This document shows positions 10,731-34,358 of a stretch of DNA of 64,000 nt, piece by piece. Made by a program: the position numbers and the translations under genes. The first letter of the stretch is position 1. Each line of letters opens with the position of its first letter. Source of the stretch: Mytilus galloprovincialis (lineage: Eukaryota > Mollusca > Bivalvia > Mytilida > Mytilidae); contig NC_134839.1 of assembly GCF_965363235.1 (NCBI RefSeq), positions 61,967,560-62,031,559 of the forward strand. The letters are read 5' to 3'. The notes under the pieces are model-generated. The model was not told the origin of the DNA. It saw nothing but the letters and a program-made list of their open reading frames with translations, and did not search any database.

Positions 10731-12379
10731 AGCCTCCCAATTCTATTCAATTGTTATCATTGACCCAAATAAAAGTTGAATTTTATGAGTTAATGTTAAA
10801 TTCTAAAAAGTGATTAAAACGTGAATAGAGGGATTTAAAGGAGTATTGTAATGAAACAGAGCCCACCAAACAAAACAAAACAAAAAAAAACAAACATCTA
10901 GAGTTCAACATAATTATGGTATAAATTAATACATCAGTTGATATACGAGTGTGTATATAATACATGTACCTGTATGTCAAGTTCTAAATTGCCGAGTCTT
11001 TAATTTTAAAAGCCGTAAAATTTATCAACAGGCTGTAATCACTTTTCTTGAGATGTTTGTCATTTAGACCACAAATAAAGAGATGATTTTATGATTTACA
11101 TGATTTTATTTCCGAAAACAATATTACCAATTTTTAACATGTTAGGTAGCTCTTTACAAGCAATATTTATACATCTGAAAAATGTCGCCGGTAATTTGCA
11201 GCGATAACGTCAGAAAAGTCTGCCAGCAACGTCGTGCACTTTAACGCTAACGTTGAGGTTACAAAGGGGTGGACGCAATTTTTAGGATAAATCGCGTTTA
11301 GCATAGAAACCAGCACGGTGACATATAATTTTTAATTGAGATTTGGAGAAAGCATGACAATTAAAATGCAGTTTATGCAGAAAAATGATAAAAATGACAT
11401 TTTCAGAAACACTTTATTTCCATGTTTTTGGGATTAAAAAAATACCACTTTGCGCATCTGCTCCGCAATGTCAAGCAAGGCTTGAATAATTATATAGTCA
11501 TTCGTGTAGGGATTTATTTTTTCCTTACTGTCACTTATCACAGCTTCAAATTGAACCCGATCTAAATAGTTTACGACGAAGAATATTTGCTCCAAAAATT
11601 TTATAACATTGCCTCCCTTTTTACAAAATTGCACAAATCCCCAATTTTCATCCTCAATTTTCTCGAAAACGAGCACGGTGACCTATGTTTTATTTTGTGT
11701 TTTATTTTATAACTCGCCAAGGCTACAACATATTTCAAAACTATAAAAATGACGTTATATCGAGAAACTGTATCGGATGCCCTTAAGTCCTCTTTGAATT
11801 ATTCACCAAAGTTTATTCACTTGCATCACCGGGGTCTAGATAAGACCACACATAGACATTTATAAAAATGTAAATATGAACCTAGAAATCCAGAATTAAA
11901 GATACCAGAATTTTATCTAATTCTGTATGTGCATGCCCAGTGAAGTTGAAATCATACATGTATGCCTAATCCAAAAACCCCCATCTCCAGATGATTAAAG
12001 TATTGAATAATAGACTTTTACGAGTAGTGATTTATGATGCGCAATGCGATGATCGTATATTTGGCTGGATGAGATATAGAAATACAAAGTCAAAAAATTT
12101 CGAACAAATTCGGAGTAAGCAAAAAAGGCAGACGCCAAAGTGTCGAGAAAGGACAGTGAATAGAAAGAACACTTTGATGCTTGTGCACAACGTGTCTTTC
12201 CATTTCACCGTATTTCCAATCTTCAAATCAAACCACCTGTTGTACTGAATTGTTGTCTCTAACAGTGTTTTCACTACCGTGACAGCAATCAACATGATTA
12301 ATGTATTCATGGTAATAAATTTATGTTTATTTAATGAAATGATTGGTTACTAGTAACAGTTTTATACTACTTTTACATG
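10731..12379. other. Upstream region of TIR gene 2, nothing recognised
   Basis: No exon or known repeat could be supported. Short open frames on either strand (for example near 11434-11676 and 12032-12310) show no family features and are probably chance. Confidence 0.45.
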
Positions 12380-12467
12380 TTTTAGGAGAATAATAAAAAG
12401 ATGAAATAGAACAGGCTGTCCACTTCCATATCTTCTTAAAAAGCTTATCAGATACTAGTACTCAAAT

Positions 12468-15400
12468 ATGACTGAGGAAGTTAAGCAACCGACAAACAAT
12501 CAATCAAATATGATTGAAGAGCAAATTACGCCGGGATTGATAGGACTGAACTTAAATATTATGCATGCCTTAGATATGCATATGATTGAAGATGCAAAGC
12601 ATAATATCTACAAATTGATTAAAAATGAACATTCTGTTCTAATCAATGTTCACAAAAACATGGTTGCATTATTCAAAATGAAAATACCAAGAGAAAGACG
12701 GGAGGCAAGACTTGAGTTAGAACAAATATTGGAAAAGTTCCCCGATCATCTTAATGCTTTGGCAGATTTAGAGCACATCTATAGAGAATTGCATAGATTT
12801 ACAGACGCCGAGTATTGTCGTAAAACAATTGAACACAATCTAGATGGCAAAAATCGGAATTCCCTACAAAATAAGAGAATATGTTTGCTTGAGCAAGGGT
12901 ATGCAATATTGATTGAGCGAACGTTGATCAATGAAAGCACAGTTGAACTGAGAATTACAGACTTGCATGAGATGCTTAATACTGAGTACGAAAGAAGCGA
13001 AGGTAACAGGAGAGAATGTTTAGAGCGCAGTCTTCATCATCAAATGCAAGTTTTGCGCAATGTACAAAACGCAAATGAAGATGAGAAGGTAGATGGTCAT
13101 TTACTCCGAAAGGGTTCTAGTCTTCAAAAATTTGACTTGGCGGAGAAACTTTCCGCCAAACCCTTTCCCCACATAGTTTGGGTTTTTTACTTTGCAAAAG
13201 CATTAAATCAATATTATGACTCTTTAGAAAATATTTCTAAATTAAAAGATGGTATGGAAGACGAAATGATAGCAGTGACATTAAAGGCAATTAAAAAATT
13301 TTGGTATATAACACAAGAACCTTTCAGGGTAGACATGAAAACCTTTGTAGCAAGATCTTATGCATATATAGGACATATATTAATGAAACGAAAGAGGCTC
13401 ATTAATTCAAATTCAACTATTCCTGAATTGCTGGAAATTCCTGAACTCAAGAAGCTATTGAACGATCCTTTAAAAGCCTCCAAAAAAGCTTATGAACTTA
13501 TGCCCAACGATGTGTCAGTACTAAATAGATTTGGGAGAGCACTATGGAATTGCGTCGACCAAACATTGAGCACGAAAACGAAACTTCAGCAACTTTATCA
13601 ATCTGAAAAAATTCTTTCAGCCTCTATCTCCAAAGATGGACAGAGAAACTGGTTTGCCTATTCTTCTAGGATGGTTGTGAGAAAAGATATTGCTAACTTG
13701 GAAAGAAATGATAAAATTGCCGAAGAATACTTACAGAAAGCAAAATCAGATGGACATATATGCTTCAAATCAAAAACCACAAGAAAAGATATGACTATTT
13801 TGGCTGAAGTATGTCAGAAATTAGCAAAGTTTCCTGATATCGGTTCAAACCAATGCGGTCCAGAATTCGTACGCGATGCCAATTATTTGTACCAATCGTT
13901 AGACTACTTGTTTTATTCTACATACTTAGGTGATCCTCCAGAATATCACTGGACACATAGAACAGCCTCCTGTCTCTTTGATCTTGGCGAGTATGAACAA
14001 GCTATTGAATGGCAGAGAAAAGCCTGGTTTCTCTCCAAAACCTCTACCTCATATGCGTTTTATATGTTGTGCATTTATATGCTGACTATATTTTGGCAAA
14101 ACAAGATGTGGCAGAAAGGTGATAATTCAATTTTTAGAGAATTTTTATACATTTTGATATACGGCAAAACCAAATATAAGGATATAACAAAAAATCTAAA
14201 GGGATTATACCAATTTAAACGAAAAGAAATCCTTCGATTTTTTAAAGAAGCTTTGAAACTAAAGCCGATGAGGGTAGACGAGAAAAATATACTAGAAGTA
14301 TGTTTGGGTGATTTTATTACTTTTTCAGAGAATCATAGAGATCTCTGTCTAGAATTTAGACAGCTTATGGCTAAGCTTCAAGACATTATTCCTGAAAAAG
14401 AGGTCGAGTATGTATTGTCAGAAATATTTAAGAATCCCTCTATAAAGCCACTGGCGAGAGGATTGAAAGCCTTCTCAAAGTCATTCAGATATGATTTTTT
14501 CGTATCACATAGCCATTTGGATGGTAGCTGGGTAGACAAGACTTTTCTCCGACATTTAGAGAGCAAGTTTGACGAGAGCGACGTTGCTTTTAGAGGTAAT
14601 TTCTTATTATTTTAATTTGAATAGAAACAGTTAAACTGTTTTACCAATTCAAACATTTGATTTCTCCATCACAATGATGTTGTTTACTTGCCAACTCAAT
14701 ATCCGCGCCGGGGATGGGATCTTTGAAAGAATTATTATGCATCTCTTATACAAATCACAAATGTTTCAGTCTATTGAATAACAAAATATGGAATATGTTG
14801 TAGAATTACCAATGAGACAACTTTTCACAACAGACCAAATGACACAAAAGTTAACTACTATATGTCACCGTACACACATGAGCAAAGTACAGATCTGAGA
14901 GATACCGCAGTTAATGACAGCTAGTTCAAAGCTAATAGCAACTAATAAAAAGACTACATCTAAGACTAAAATGTCAATCAATACACATACAACATCCAAT
15001 GGATTTAATGTTTTAAAAGACGTTTTAAACAGTCAGAGAAAAACATATTGTGCAATTTCAAGATATAGGTATCGACAGATGGAAGAGCCATGAATGTGCA
15101 TAAGTATATCTCAATAATATATAGTTTAATTTACTGATAAAAAAATCAATAGTAATACTTATAAAAACAATATTCAAATATCTAATCTAATCTATTGAAT
15201 TGGAATAAGTTTATTTAACGGGTCGCTAAGTTTGCTCGGTTGATTATAAGTTTCCGGGCTTGGATAGATAAGTATACATTGCTTTTGGCCTGTTTGAAAT
15301 GTTTTACTCTAGTCATTGTGTGGTCATTTATAGCTGTATGTTGTGAGCCAATGCTTCGTGTTGAAGGCCGTACTTTGACTTTTTATATTTGTTAACTGTT

Positions 15401-15927
15401 ATCACTGGACTTGGATGGAGAGTTGTCTCATTGGAACTCATACGGCATCTTTCTTATTCATATTGAATGTTATTTCAACTCCTTTGAATACCACTTTGGT
15501 TCTAATTGTTAGCCCATTCAACTATATATATCGTTTGTAATTCCAATGTTAACATAATATGTAGTGTGTGTATTATATTTACTAAAACTGTCTTTTATGA
15601 ATTTCAGGTTGTATTGCTGATAGGGATTTCACACCTGGCATTTCTGTCCTAGACAATATTTTAGCGGCCATTGGTGAAAGTAATAAGGTGATTCTCGTGA
15701 TATCAGAAAGTTTTGTGTCAAGTAACTGGTGTCAGTATGAAGCAGATCAAGCAGTCATTCGATCTCTGAAATCTAAAGACGACAACTGCGTTATTCCTGT
15801 TTTGTTAGAAGATTGTGATATACCAGATAAAATTGCTCATTTGAATTATGTAAATTTATCAAACGACACTGATTTTAAACGAGAATTTAGACGATTGAAA
15901 TTGGCCCTAATGCAAGACGACAAGTAG
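12468..15927 (+). CDS. TTC22-like TPR protein with C-terminal TIR domain, paralogue 2 (2 coding exons)
   Basis: Exons 12468-14595 and 15608-15927 are joined in phase 1 (donor GTAATT, acceptor TTTCAG), giving 815 aa. The N-terminal TPR-rich region contains KIPRERREARLELEQIL, LADLEHIYRELHRF, LEQGYAILIERTLINES and SYAYIGHILMKR, which are shared with paralogue 1 and laid out like TTC22. The TIR domain (about 673-815) has YDFFVSHSHLD, BB loop RDFTPG and SSNWCQYE, with Glu754 at the SARM1 catalytic position. The protein is cytosolic by prediction. Homology to paralogue 1 begins at PGLIGLNLNIM, so the first 20 residues are specific. The start is the first ATG after a TTTTAG acceptor at 12380-12385. 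The stop is followed by an AT-rich 3' UTR. An immune or cell-death adaptor or enzyme role is inferred. Confidence 0.92.
14785..14905 (+). repeat. R1 repeat copy in the TIR gene 2 intron
   Basis: ACCAATGAGACAACTTTTCAC, then AACTACTATATGTCACCGTAC and ATGAGCAAAG match R1. It lies in the 1012-bp intron 14596-15607. Confidence 0.65.
15328..15456 (-). repeat. R1 repeat copy, reverse orientation, in the TIR gene 2 intron
   Basis: The reverse complement reads CCAATGAGACAACTCTCCAT and GTACGGCCTTCAACACGAAG. Together with the forward copy at 14785 it makes an inverted pair inside one short intron. Confidence 0.7.
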
Positions 15928-16031
15928 ATGACGTGTACATGTAAAGCTAGCAGATTTTTAGTGTATGATGTAGATTCTTTTTTTCTAAAGTCTTTATAAA
16001 TTATAATGTTTACAATTTTTTTTACATATTC

Positions 16032-16322
16032 TTAAGGTGGTACCTAACACTACAGGGAGATAACTCTGTAAAATCAGCCGAACGTTTTAATTACGTTGTG
16101 TTGGTTAGGGAATATAAAGCTTCTCAATGATCAAAATTAGTGTTAGTCAAACTGCTATGATCTGCTATGTAATCAGTGTAATTTTTCTGATAAATTGGTT
16201 GGTTCAAATTTTTTGAAATTTTTATATTTCTGTCAAAGGGTCAAAGTAAATACTTTGTCAAAAATTTTTGAAAATTAAACGAGCCAAATTAATTTTAGTG
16301 AAGGTGTTGGTTACCACCTTAA
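16032..16322. mobile_element. TTAA-bounded MITE (GGTGGTACC termini)
   Basis: TTAA (16032-16035) followed by GGTGGTACCTAACAC is mirrored at the right end by GTGTTGGTTACCACC then TTAA (16319-16322). The element is about 290 bp and non-coding. TTAA target duplication is a piggyBac-type habit, but the family is inferred. It lies 105 bases after the stop of TIR gene 2. Confidence 0.7.
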
Positions 16323-16482
16323 TAATCTTTGCCGGTGATAAATTTATTTTTCAATTTTATCGATTTAATTATTGTTGTTTGCCTATAACGTCCAGTGACA
16401 ATTATATATGTCATGCATATTCAGAACGAAAACAACAAATAATACAAAAGGTAAGTTCTTCAAGGTAGGGCTCGACCGGTAT

Positions 16483-17400
16483 CATACCTGTCAACTGACC
16501 CGTATTCTGCGGGTGTGACCCGAGATTTTCACTATTCTGAGGTATCACCCGTAACACCCGCCGGGTCATTGAAATAACCCGGGAATTCCGAAAATGACCC
16601 GACGTATTTCTTAGCCTTGAGATTGATTTCATAAGTAATATTCCTTTGAAATACCGACAAATTCGTAATTCTTCCATGAACAGGAAGTTCATCTAGCTAT
16701 GTAAACTGTCAAATTAAGTGACCCATTAAGTGCATGGCTTCACTTGTTAATTAACACCAATTAACTTAGCTTTAGGTCGTAAATAATTACAAACTGAACT
16801 AGAGTTACTTCCCCTTATTTGTCACCATTCAAAATTATTCCTTATATTTACGTTTTATTGGTGAAAAAAATTAAATCATAAAAATATAAAATTCAAATAC
16901 ATATTGAAAAATAACTTTTCATTATTTTTATACCTTTATACAATTTTTTTTTAAAAGTTGAAAATTATTTTTTACATTTATACTTCCTTTAACTGTATTA
17001 CTATATTTTATCATAGTCTAATTTCCTTGTTAAATGAAAATATTATGGTAAAAGACTACAGCAGTCAATAGTCTCAAACAATAAAGAATTACATTAAATT
17101 CTAGTGTTTGACGATGGTAGTATTTTTTTCTCAAAAAGTAAAGCACATAACACATAAGACTGAGTTACACAAAATTATAAAAATCTTTAAAAGTGCAATG
17201 AAATAATATTTAATAAGATTTATAATGACTTAACAAAGTGAACATGCATTGATGTTTTGGTATCTTTGATACATTATAAGAAAATGTACCATAAATACTG
17301 AAATTCAGCTCGAAAAAGTTCGTACGCGTTATGACCTGAGATTTGATTCTTCAATGCAGGTCATGACCTGCATTTTCATCGTCACAGGTTGACAGGTATG
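16483..17400. mobile_element. Non-autonomous DNA transposon with CATACCTGTCAAC ends
   Basis: The terminal inverted repeats are CATACCTGTCAAC at the left (16483) and its complement GTTGACAGGTATG at the right (ending 17400). Direct repeats CGGTAT flank both sides (16477-16482 and 17401-17406), suggesting a 6-bp target duplication. Inside the left end are several short GACCCG/CGGGTC motifs. No transposase reading frame is visible. Confidence 0.7.
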
Positions 17401-17424
17401 CGGTATGCAGGGTGGATAGTTTGG

Positions 17425-17535
17425 CAGGTGACATCCCATTAGTCCGACAACCATTATTCCGACAGCCCAATACTCTGACAGCCCATTACTCCGACGGTTC
17501 ATTATTCCAACAGCCCATTATTCCGACAATACATC
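17425..17535. repeat. Degenerate ~16-bp tandem repeat
   Basis: About six imperfect units of CCCATTATTCCGACAG follow directly after the preceding transposon, with single-base differences between units. Confidence 0.75.
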
Positions 17536-18590
17536 TGTAATAAATGTAGCGGTTAATTTTTCTTTAAAAGAGCAACTCCGTTCTCGATAACATTTGTGGT
17601 TGTCCGTTTAGTTTCGTTTATTCTTCTCTTACGGGATTTGTGTCACATGCTTATTGCAAATACTGAATCATTATCCTCGTTCCCCTTTTTATTCTTCAAA
17701 AGTCATACTCATGTCCGTCCGTCCGTTTCCGTCAAAAAGTTGGTTTCTGTTCTCTAACATTAGTTTGCGTCAACCAAATGTTATGAAGCACTTACACGAT
17801 GCTTATTACCACACAACACAGATCCATTTTGAATTTTAGTGGCGCCTCTGTAATCGCTTTACAGTTATGCCCCTTTACAAATGAGGAAAATGCTACATTT
17901 GTCGTCTCCGTTCTCCAACTGAAGTATAACTTGTCTCAACTATTTTTTTTAAAATACAAACACATTACCTATTACCCCAAAACTCAGATCAAGTACAAAT
18001 TTGGGTAGTATCAATTTTATCGTTCTTCAGTAATCTCCCTTTATAACTTTATAAGGTAGGCAAGCAGGGGCATCATATGTGCCCAATGGACACATTCCCT
18101 ATTTATTGTTTTAAGGGTCCGGGTATTTTTATCATTCTTATTTTTCGGCGCGGGTTTCCTTTGTCCTTGTTAGCTGTTCTAGTCCACGGTTTTGTTTATT
18201 TCTCTTGATTTACCCGATTTTTATCAGATCTTCGATTTCCTCATTTTTGAATCAACTGACTGAGGCTCCACCACCATTTACTAAATAAATAGATCTATCA
18301 GAGTTGGACAACCATACCTGCCCTCTTTGATCGCAGCACTTTTCAACCGCAAAGGTGAGCAACTCCGGCTTTTCAAAAGACACCTACCGTGCGTTTGATG
18401 AATTGTTCGGGTACATGAATCCACGAAATATAAAGACAGTTCACGTGCAGTCTTCATAACGATTACTCAGACATAGACATGACACTTGATATATTATGAA
18501 GTGGTACTGATCTTATTACATGTATATCACGAGCCAATTAAACAATTCAATTTTATAATGCAGTTGGAGCAGGGTCGGGGAGGACACGTT
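17536..18590. other. Intergenic stretch, nothing recognised
   Basis: AT-rich sequence without a supported exon. Pieces near 18060-18180 look like decayed repeat but could not be matched within the window. Confidence 0.4.
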
Positions 18591-18597
18591 TGAGATT

Positions 18598-20060
18598 CAA
18601 AGTCAATAGACCATGACTAGGGGGCGGGGCCGAATAATCTCCATGGAAATGAGGTGTGCTAATGTTTATACAACTGCATACCAATTATCATTAACCTACG
18701 ATAAGTGGTTCCCCATAAACTGACCTAATCACAAACTAATATATGAAAACTAAGCAAAAGTTTCAAAGTCAATAGACCATAACTGAGGGGGCGGGGTCAA
18801 ATAATCTCCATTGTAATGAGATGTGCCAATACTTATACGAGGGGGGGCAAGGGGTTTAGCTGTTATGCTGTTATGGGGCATTTTAATTCTTTGTTATCTG
18901 TTATTCTGAAAATCTATTTGCTGTTAGCTGTTATTGTCTTATTCTTTGTTAGCTGTTATTGGGCTTTTAGTTTTTTTGTTATCTGTTATTGTGATAATGT
19001 ATTCGATGTTAACTGTTATTGAAAATTGGAGTGTTAGCATTTTTTGACAGCCAAAATTCGGTAGAAATTGAAGATCATTGGACATTGGGGTCTACCACTA
19101 CTAATATGTTGGTCCTGTATTCAGAGAAGGATTCCATTAACATATACCCATCACAGAAGTGAGGTCCAGGACAATTCCAGTATATCTGATGATTATCCTT
19201 GTAATACATTCCATTTTTTTGGGAACATTTATTTAGAATTATCTTGTTTTTTTTTGTATGAGGATAATGTTCCTTGTTTCCCGTACATGACAAAAAGGAA
19301 AACATATGGCCAGGAATATCTGACAAGCATGTGTGAGTTTTTGATTTCACTCCCGGTTTCTTATTTCTTATTTATTACTGTTGATGTAAATGTCTTTTGG
19401 TTTTATGAGCTCATGTCAATAGACATAAACAATTCACAAAAATTCCTTGCAAACTTGTGAAAGGATTTTTGAGATATTATCAGAAAACTGAAAAAAAAAC
19501 ACCATTTTTATTGAATAAAACCCCATTACTCAGATACTTAAAATCTAAAATTTGTAAAAAAAAAAACAATAGGGACCTCACATCAATAGATATAAACAAT
19601 TTCCCAACGTTTTATGTAAATTGGTAAAAGAGTGTTTGAGATAATGTTCTACATGTTGATGACGGACGGACAAGAATATACCAAATATATAACCTAGATA
19701 CATAATTCTAAAAACCATGTTCATAGAAAATGGAATTCATTACAAAGGATTATACCAGTAAGATAAGAAATACTGGATTTGTCAAGGACCCGACTTATTT
19801 TAATATTCCATTTACTGTTATCTGTTTTTGTCCATTTTAATTCCTTGTTATCTGTTATAAGCCAAATCAATTTGCTGTTTTGCTGTTATTGGGACCCCCC
19901 TTGCCCCCCCCCCCCCTCTTATACAACTTCATACAAAATATCTTTGACTTACCACTAGTGGTTCACCATAAACTAGACCTAATCAGAAACAAATACATTG
20001 TTGACGCCGCCGACGTCGGAAACAGCAAACCTATGTTTCGCTTTTTGACTCCGTCAAGCG
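18598..20060 (+). repeat. 166-bp tandem repeat (two units), second unit split by an insertion
   Basis: CAAAGTCAATAGACCAT recurs at 18598 and 18764 (period 166) with GGGGCGGGG and AATCTCCAT following. The second unit stops at CTTATAC (18832) and resumes after a 1.08-kb insertion with CTTATACAACTTCATACAAA and GGTTCACCATAAACTAGACC. Confidence 0.75.
18840..19917. mobile_element. DNA element with AGGGGGGGCAAGGGG ends, inserted in the 166-bp repeat
   Basis: The left end AGGGGGGGCAAGGGG is matched in inverse at the right end. The flanks are CTTATACG (18832-18839) and CTTATACA (19918-19925), an 8-bp target duplication with one difference, as in hAT-type insertions. The inner edges carry many copies of GCTGTTAT. 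An open stretch at 19068-19460 shows no known protein features. Confidence 0.7.
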
Positions 20061-20647
20061 AGACAAAAACGGAAGCCAATATTCTAGCAAGTTGTCGACG
20101 GACAACAAGATACACATAAACAATCACAAGTACCACAGGGATAGCAAGTAGTCCCTTTGAATTCTCCCTCATAAATTCGTCCGAATTTAAAACATTTCTA
20201 ATCTATCTACATGGCGAAATAAGAGGCAAGACAAAATGTAGGTTTGGTTTGCTCGCAGTAACTTCGATGTAACAAAGGAAAAAACTAAAATTCTAGTAAA
20301 TGATTATATTTTAGAAGAGTTAAAGTTTTGGTATTTTGAGTGCGAGTCATTTAGAACGTGTTGTTACTTTGAAGTTACCGCTGTGAGCACCTCGATACAA
20401 ATTATCAAAGTATCAGACTTATATACCCCACCCATATTCCCGCCTATGAAATGCTCGTGCAGTACTCACTAAAGACGTATATAGATACTATCCAACCAGT
20501 TCTTCAAACTTGTTTTACAAACTTGTTCTACAAACCACAGTTTATACTAAAGATAGAAATAGATAGGGGTAAAACCCAAATATAACGGAATAGAAATAAA
20601 TAATTGTGGGAGAGGGTTCTGATGAAGTGAGTGTAAAATAATAAGAT

Positions 20648-20785
20648 AGTTAAACCAAAGATGTGGATGGTCCGGGGGTTGGAACCCCCCTTTTTTGACA
20701 GATCAATGCATTTAAATGGGGACATATAGTTGGAACCCCTCTTTGTGCTGGGTTGGAAACACCCCCCTTTAAAATGGCCCTGACT
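20648..20785. repeat. Short repeat rich in GTTGGAACCCC
   Basis: GTTGGAACCCCCC, GTTGGAACCCCTC and GGTTGGAAACACCCCC occur within 130 bp around a central ATGCATTTAAATGGGGACAT. I know this as a common bivalve dispersed repeat. No coding capacity. Confidence 0.5.
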
Positions 20786-21009
20786 ATCATGCATTTTCTA
20801 CTTCGGAATCCTCTGGACGTTTCAGGGCTGTAGATCTATATGTATTAGAATGATCAAAAGCCCCTTTACTTTTCCTAAAATAGATTGTAGGCAGTGATCC
20901 CCCGATTATGCAAATTTTATGGCAACGACCAATTGATGGAAATCTTAGAAACGTTGTTGGGCGTACTACATGTGACATCTTAAAAAAAGCAGTCAATGGT
21001 ACCATGTAA

Positions 21010-21253
21010 AGCAATTTTGACCAGACAAACTGCGAGTACACTCAGATCTACACTTGTGGTCTTTTTGTTGTTTGGATGTACAAGTACCCGTCCACGTCAA
21101 GTTTGTGTTTTTGTTAGATGTATTTCTATTTGTATCCAAGATTGGTGTCGAGTGCACCCGACCGAGCGGGGTTCGAACTTACAACTTCAGTGTTGATTGG
21201 CCAGTGATTGCAGTAGTTACTACTTAGACCACTCGGCCACTAAGGTCCCTAAG
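21010..21253 (-). repeat. tRNA-derived SINE
   Basis: On the minus strand, a tRNA-like head (about 21247 down to 21155) has an A box TGGCCGAGTGG and a B box GTTCGAACCCC. A non-tRNA body and tail follow, down to about 21010. The spacing and A box resemble Leu/Ser-type tRNAs with a long variable arm. The missing clean acceptor stem and the extended body argue against a working tRNA gene. Confidence 0.65.
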
Positions 21254-21847
21254 CTCTACTTCTAATAGATTATGTCTTGTTGATAAATCTCCTATAAGTT
21301 GTAGTTGTCTTGCAAATATTCTAGAAAATAAAATAATAGAAGATATAGGTTTTTTTCAGAAAATGGGGCGGAATGAAGGAAAATTGAAATTCAGTATTTA
21401 AACATAATAAAATTATTTATATATCATGAAATTATAGTTATTTATGTCAGGACAGCTTTCGAAATCAGATAAAATTTTACATTATGTTAAGCCCTTCCTA
21501 AGATACCACCGTAAAACTGAACATTTTTTCACACTTCCGTGTTTTAGTCAATCCCAGACAAGGTCAATTTATTCGTCCGACCTTCACCTTATAAATCGAA
21601 AGGGAAAGTACAAAAAAAATAAAAGGATAGTCATCACATCACGTATATAATTTGTAGACTAATCCTATTGCTAAGTTATTTTACAACTTAACAGCTTTAA
21701 CCGAAAAGTGTATTTAACATTGTGTTTGATACTAGTGTTGGTGTAAATACAGTTATTATAGATAACCTGAGTTCAGTAAGTTGATACCTCCAGTTGCGTC
21801 AGTTCCAAGAAATTTCTCCAAAAGAGGACAGTAAACAAAAAAAAAGC

Positions 21848-34358
<12,511 letters not shown>

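Noticed and set aside
12032-12310. 92-codon minus-strand frame with a hydrophobic start
   Set aside because: No family features, no supporting splice signals, and it overlaps an AT-rich region just before TIR gene 2.
19068-19460. 130-codon open frame
   Set aside because: It lies inside a DNA element, has no recognised domain, and its composition is that of AT-rich non-coding sequence.
21155-21247. A tRNA gene on the minus strand
   Set aside because: A and B boxes are present but there is no clean acceptor stem and a SINE body follows, so it is a SINE head.
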